Shown here: piece by piece, positions 60,431-64,000 of the stretch
How the letters are laid out: every line of letters begins with the position of its first letter
Position numbering within the stretch: the first letter of the stretch is position 1
NCBI GenBank assembly: GCA_018380885.1
Contig: JAGZSY010000012.1
Location: forward strand, 1-64,000
Direction: 5' to 3'
Length of the DNA stretch: 64,000 nucleotides
Source of the DNA: Enterocloster asparagiformis
Lineage (GTDB): Bacteria > Bacillota > Clostridia > Lachnospirales > Lachnospiraceae
Position numbers and translations under genes: made by a program
The notes under the pieces: generated by a model
Databases searched by the model: none
What the model was told of the DNA's origin: nothing
What the model saw: only the letters and a program-made list of their open reading frames with translations

Positions 60431-61483
60431 TCACTCCGCCCGCACCGCCCAGCGCATTTTCGTGGAGCGGGCGCGGCTGTTGCGGGCGCACTCCTCCGCC
60501 GACGGGCGTATCACCTCGTTGGAAATCTCGCTGTAAAGGCCTTCCTTCTGGAAGCGCTTGAATGATTTTTTCACCAGCCGGTCCTCGCCGGAATGGAACG
60601 TCAGGATGGCGGCCCGGCCCCCCGGCGCCAGCACCTCCGGAAGGCTTTCCAGAAATGCGTACAGCGCCTCGTACTCATTGTTCACGTCGATCCGCAGCGC
60701 CTGGAAGGTCCTCTGGCTGGATTTCTTAATCGCCTCCTTCCGGTCGGCCTCCGGGAGAAAGGAAAGCGCAGCCCCGATCGCCTGGTAAAGGCTGGTGGTG
60801 GTAGCGATCTTATCCCCCCGTTTGAGCCTGCCGGTCACCTCCCGCGCAATCTCCTCCGCGTAAGGCTCGTCTGCATTTTCAATCAGCATCCCGGTCAGCT
60901 CTTCCTGGGTGATGTTGCTCAGGCGCTCCGCCGCGCTGATCCCGCGCTCCGGGTTCATGCGAAGATCCAGCGGCCCCTCCGCCTTGTAGGAAAACCCGCG
61001 TTCAGGATTGTCGATCTGCATGGAGGACACGCCCAAATCCGCCAGCACGAAGTCAAATTTCCCCACCTCGGCGGACACCCGGCCGATTTCGGCAAAATTT
61101 TGCAGCCGCACCGTCAGAAGCTCCGGCCCATAGCCCAATTCCTTCAGCCGCTGCGCTGTCTTGGCGGACTCGATGGGATCCACGTCCAGGGCGTACAGAT
61201 GTCCCTGTGAGTCCAGGCATTTGAGCATCTCCAGCGTATGACCGCCGTAGCCCAGCGTTGCGTCCAGCCCGATCTGTCCCGGACGGATCTGCAAAAAGTC
61301 GAGAATCTCCCTGACGCAGATGGAGATGTGCATGCCGGCCGGGGTGCTGCCCTTCTGAATGACCTTTGACACGGTATCGGAATATTTTTCGGGGTGAAGC
61401 TCCTTATATTTTTCCTGGTAGCGCTTGGGGTGAGTGCCGGAATAGCGGACCCGGCGCTTGTGCTGGTTCTCTTGATTTTCCAT
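60431..61483 (-). CDS. rsmH: 16S rRNA (cytosine-1402 N4)-methyltransferase
   Basis: 350 residues, slightly longer than the usual ~310 because of a basic N-terminal extension (HKRRVRYSGTHPKRYQEKYKELHPEKYSDTVSKV). Motifs: GLDATLGYGGHTLEML, FDFVLADLGVSSMQIDNPERGFSY, GPLDLRMNP, TFQALRIDVNNEY and LTFHSGEDRLVKKSF. Methylates C1402 of 16S rRNA. Unlike the common mra/dcw location, no ftsL, pbp or mraZ gene is adjacent. ATG with GGAGGAAATAA. Confidence 0.93.
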   Translation of the reverse strand: MENQENQHKRRVRYSGTHPKRYQEKYKELHPEKYSDTVSKVIQKGSTPAGMHISICVREILDFLQIRPGQIGLDATLGYGGHTLEMLKCLDSQGHLYALDVDPIESAKTAQRLKELGYGPELLTVRLQNFAEIGRVSAEVGKFDFVLADLGVSSMQIDNPERGFSYKAEGPLDLRMNPERGISAAERLSNITQEELTGMLIENADEPYAEEIAREVTGRLKRGDKIATTTSLYQAIGAALSFLPEADRKEAIKKSSQRTFQALRIDVNNEYEALYAFLESLPEVLAPGGRAAILTFHSGEDRLVKKSFKRFQKEGLYSEISNEVIRPSAEECARNSRARSTKMRWAVRAE

Positions 61484-61598
61484 TTATTTCCTCCTGTTGG
61501 TGATATCAAAGCTGTTTCCTGAATCCCGGAAATACTTTGCCCTTTATTATACTACAATTCAGGAAAATCCAACAGGCGTTTTTGCCGCACACATTCAC

Positions 61599-63362
61599 TC
61601 AAACCAATATATTTTCACAAAAAGAGACTCCCGCGCGCCCTTCCTTCTTTCTCCGGTAAAGGGCCTGGTCCGCGCATTGGTACAGGGCGCAGTAATCGGT
61701 AAACCCACCCCGGCAGAGCGCCACGCCGATGCTGCAGGTAACGGCAGGCTTCCCCGCTTCCGGCGTGATGCGCTGTATCTCCGCCAAAATCTTGTCCGCC
61801 TTGGCCCGCACCGCCTGCTCGTCCGCGACCTGGGGCAGGAACACCAGAAATTCGTCTCCGCCGATCCGCCCCACAAAATCGCTGCGCCGAATCTGCTTTT
61901 TCAACGCTTCCGCCACGTCGGAGAGCACCCTGTCGCCGCAAAGGTGGCCGTAGCAGTCGTTGATCTGTTTGAAATGATCTAAATCAATGATCATCAGCCC
62001 GTGAATACCGGACAAAGGAATCTGCCGCATATGCTGCTCCGCCAATGAATTGATCGCCGTCTTATTGTACAGCCCGGTCAGGGGATCGCGCTGCGCCTGA
62101 TCAATCAAAAGCTGCTTCTGCCGTTTTTCCTCATCGATATCCACGATCACCCCCACCGCCTTGACCGGGTTCCCCTCCCCGTCATACTGTGTGGTGGCCC
62201 TTATCCTGCTCCACTTGTAGACGCCGTTTCCGTCCATAATGCGAAACTCCGCCTCAGAGTACGGAACACCCCGGGCCGTATCCTCCATGATTTTGATAAA
62301 CGCCGGCATATCCTCCCGGTGGATATTCCGGGAACGCGGTATCTTTCTGCTGATCATCTCGCTGATGGCCTCGTAGCCGAACCGCTTCTTCCAGTTTGGG
62401 GAAAAATTCAAATGATCCCGGCGGATATCCCACTCAAATATGATATCCGTCACCTGGTCCGCAATGATCTGGTGGCATTCCAGCGCCAGGCGCAGCTCCT
62501 CCTCCTGCCGTTTTCGGTCGGTTATATCGATCAGCAGGCAGTAAAAGCTTTCGGTTCCGTTTTCATCCTCCAGCAGCTGCCCTTTGTCCAGAACCCACAC
62601 GGGGGGACCGCCCTTCCGGAGCACCCTGTATTCCAATTCCAGGCTCCTGCCCGCGCTGAGCTGCCTCCTGATATCCGCCGTCATTTTCTCCCGGTCTGAG
62701 GGATACACCATATTTAGAAACTGTCCGTGAAAAACCGTCTCCATTTCCCCTCGATGGTATCCAAACATTTCCAGGAAACCGTCGTTCACGGAGATCAGGG
62801 TCAGGGCGGAGTCGTTGGCACACTGGTAGACTCCCCCGGGAATGTTCCTGGTAAGGTTGGCTAGCTGCCTCTCCCTGGCGTCCAGCGCGCTTCTCAGCAA
62901 TCGGTTTTCCCTCCGTCCGCTGTCCTGCCCGTCATGTTTCGTCTCCCCCTTCTGATCCCCGTGGGAGACATGGATATGGACCAGCTTTAATCCGCCGCCG
63001 TCCTGCTTAAGCGCCATCGTAAGGCGCAGCCTCTCTTCCGGAAACGCCGGGTTATCCGGAATTGCGGTCAGCTGTCCGTAAACGATGCAGGCCGTATCCC
63101 CCATGGTCTCCGCCGCCAAATGGACCTCTGACAATATGTATTTCCCCCGGTATTCCTCCATTTCACGGTCCAATGCCCGCCTGACCTGTAAAAAATTGGA
63201 TAATACCACCTCCTGGCCTGTCCCAATCCAGGAAACACAGGGATGCAGATAGGGAAGCAGGCGTAAACAATCCCGCTCCCCAAAATACATGGAGCACAGC
63301 TCCGACGCGGTCTGAAGCGCCCTATGTTTTATATTGGTATTCGGATTCGGTTCGTTTTTCAA
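61599..63362 (-). CDS. PAS-PAS-GGDEF diguanylate cyclase with N-terminal NTF2/SnoaL-like domain
   Basis: 587 residues. The N-terminal ~130 residues (SELCSMYFGERDCLRLLPYLHPCVSWIGTG ... LTMALKQDGGGLKLVHIHVSHG) look like an NTF2/SnoaL-like sensor. Two PAS domains follow (GGVYQCANDSALTLISVNDGFLEMFGY; QIIADQVTDIIFEWDIRRDHLNFS), then a GGDEF domain (RDPLTGLYNKTAIN, MIIDLDHFKQINDCYGHLCGD, active site RIGGDEFLVF). No membrane segments; cytoplasmic. The start codon is TTG at 63362 with GGCAGGGG about 10 nt upstream. Confidence 0.85.
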   Translation of the reverse strand: MKNEPNPNTNIKHRALQTASELCSMYFGERDCLRLLPYLHPCVSWIGTGQEVVLSNFLQVRRALDREMEEYRGKYILSEVHLAAETMGDTACIVYGQLTAIPDNPAFPEERLRLTMALKQDGGGLKLVHIHVSHGDQKGETKHDGQDSGRRENRLLRSALDARERQLANLTRNIPGGVYQCANDSALTLISVNDGFLEMFGYHRGEMETVFHGQFLNMVYPSDREKMTADIRRQLSAGRSLELEYRVLRKGGPPVWVLDKGQLLEDENGTESFYCLLIDITDRKRQEEELRLALECHQIIADQVTDIIFEWDIRRDHLNFSPNWKKRFGYEAISEMISRKIPRSRNIHREDMPAFIKIMEDTARGVPYSEAEFRIMDGNGVYKWSRIRATTQYDGEGNPVKAVGVIVDIDEEKRQKQLLIDQAQRDPLTGLYNKTAINSLAEQHMRQIPLSGIHGLMIIDLDHFKQINDCYGHLCGDRVLSDVAEALKKQIRRSDFVGRIGGDEFLVFLPQVADEQAVRAKADKILAEIQRITPEAGKPAVTCSIGVALCRGGFTDYCALYQCADQALYRRKKEGRAGVSFCENILV

Positions 63363-63389
63363 GATATATACCCCTGCCGCCTGATGTCA

Positions 63390-63395
63390 ATTATA
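63390..63395 (-). promoter_or_regulatory. -10 box of the PAS-GGDEF gene
   Basis: Perfect TATAAT on the minus strand 28 bp before the TTG start, without a matching -35 at normal distance, which fits activator-dependent transcription. Confidence 0.45.
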
Positions 63396-63440
63396 ATCTG
63401 TTCAATTTTACAATAATTGAGCTCAAAATATAAGGGTTTT

Positions 63441-63477
63441 CACTTAATCTACATTTGTTTACACCTAATCTACATTT
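63441..63477. promoter_or_regulatory. Two 16-bp direct repeats, 21-bp period
   Basis: CACTTAATCTACATTT (63441-63456) and CACCTAATCTACATTT (63462-63477) differ at one base. They sit ~45-85 bp upstream of the -10 box at 63390, where activator sites for direct-repeat binding regulators (for example LytTR type) are found. Confidence 0.5.
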
Positions 63478-63661
63478 CCGGTTATTTTTCCGCCGGTTTG
63501 GCCGGAAATCGACAGAGCTAAAAACGCTCCGGGATGGATGTTCTTGCAGCGGGTCGGTGAGCTATTCCCCACCTTCTTCGGCCATGCAGGGCGAACCTTT
63601 GTATTCAAAAGGACTGCCGCATACCAGTCCGGCATCGCAGCAGTCCCCATTCCAAAAAATC

Positions 63662-64000
63662 TCAATCATTCTCTTTTAGATTCACCGCGTCCCATTCCTC
63701 CAACAGCTGTGCCAAGGAAACATTGGCCAGCTTTTCTCCCAGGGCCCGCACCGCCTCGTCCAAATGGACGCTCAGTATGTCCTTAAAAAAGCGGCCGATC
63801 TGGCAGCCCTCTGAAATTTGTGGGTGGAACTGAAAAAGCTCCCCGGGATTGTAGCCCTCAATGGCAAGGTATACGTCCCACAGGGAAATATCCGCCGGCG
63901 ATTTGGCCAGCGTGGTGACCCCCATGCCCGTCGAAACATTCAATATACCGGCATTCTTTAATTTTCCATATAACTGCCGGATCATCACAGGGTTCGCCCC
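63662..64000 (-). CDS. Rrf2-family transcriptional regulator (5' end outside window)
   Basis: The visible 112 codons cover the C-terminal three quarters of an Rrf2 protein: ANPVMIRQLYGKLKNAGIL at the end of the winged helix, then TLAKSPADISLWDVYLAIEG and GCQIGRFFKDILSVHLDEAVRALGEKLANVSLAQLL. The single cysteine in the CQIG area replaces the three-cysteine Fe-S cluster pattern of IscR/NsrR, so it may not carry a cluster. The start lies beyond position 64000. Confidence 0.85.
   Translation of the reverse strand, partial: GANPVMIRQLYGKLKNAGILNVSTGMGVTTLAKSPADISLWDVYLAIEGYNPGELFQFHPQISEGCQIGRFFKDILSVHLDEAVRALGEKLANVSLAQLLEEWDAVNLKEND

Overview
The window is GC-rich with strong AGGAGG-type ribosome binding sites and Firmicute gene families (DnaD/DnaC-like primosome genes, NagB-type deaminases, TRAP and PTS sugar uptake, feoA-feoA-feoB, a queuosine-precursor transporter with a preQ1-type leader, BglG/PRD regulation). 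This fits a GC-rich gut Clostridia, probably Lachnospiraceae; the assignment is by gene style only. Almost every gene from 2.2 kb to the right end lies on the minus strand. No rRNA, tRNA, CRISPR array, prophage or intact insertion sequence was seen.

Layout. 0.1-3.2 kb: a GtrII-like membrane protein with a cell-wall-binding tail, facing an acyltransferase. 3.3-9.3 kb: housekeeping block murC - dnaD-like - dnaC-like - prs, with a cluster of DnaA boxes between murC and dnaD and a helically phased ~21-22 bp repeat array between dnaD and dnaC. 9.6-13.5 kb: a DsbA-like protein, a 7-copy 38-bp tandem repeat that runs into a terminator, an ABC-F protein, and queT behind a preQ1-type leader. 13.8-22.2 kb: an amino-sugar locus (LacI regulator, TRAP transporter, AGE epimerase, two NagB paralogs; divergent nagA) with twin operators in the divergent promoter region. 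22.2-28.0 kb: an sgc-like PTS operon (BglG/PRD regulator, SgcQ/BtpA, IIB, SgcE, IIC, IIA). 28.3-35.5 kb: HPr, a truncated GH1 glucosidase, then a GntR-controlled sugar-acid locus (ABC importer, ManD/RspA-like dehydratase, 7-bladed lactonase).

35.6-46.8 kb: MATE pump with a leader attenuator, feoAAB with two matching metalloregulator boxes, a TetR/methyltransferase pair with twin 29-bp operators, a transglutaminase-like protein, and a GGDEF + chemoreceptor pair. 46.9-54.5 kb: a complete eight-gene counterpart of the enterobacterial yhfSTU-php-yhfWXYZ cluster, whose biochemical role is still essentially unknown. It has its own regulator and a repeated palindrome, and it diverges from a histidinol-phosphatase-like PHP gene. 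55.4-64 kb: a NIF3 C-terminal fragment, mutM, a cbiL + ABC exporter operon, a MORN protein, rsmH, a PAS-GGDEF cyclase, and the 3' part of an Rrf2 regulator cut by the window end.

The most promising material for new biology is the yhf-type cluster with its operators. Next come the DnaA-box and phased-repeat pair around the primosome genes, and the TRAP/AGE/twin-NagB locus, which has no visible sugar kinase.
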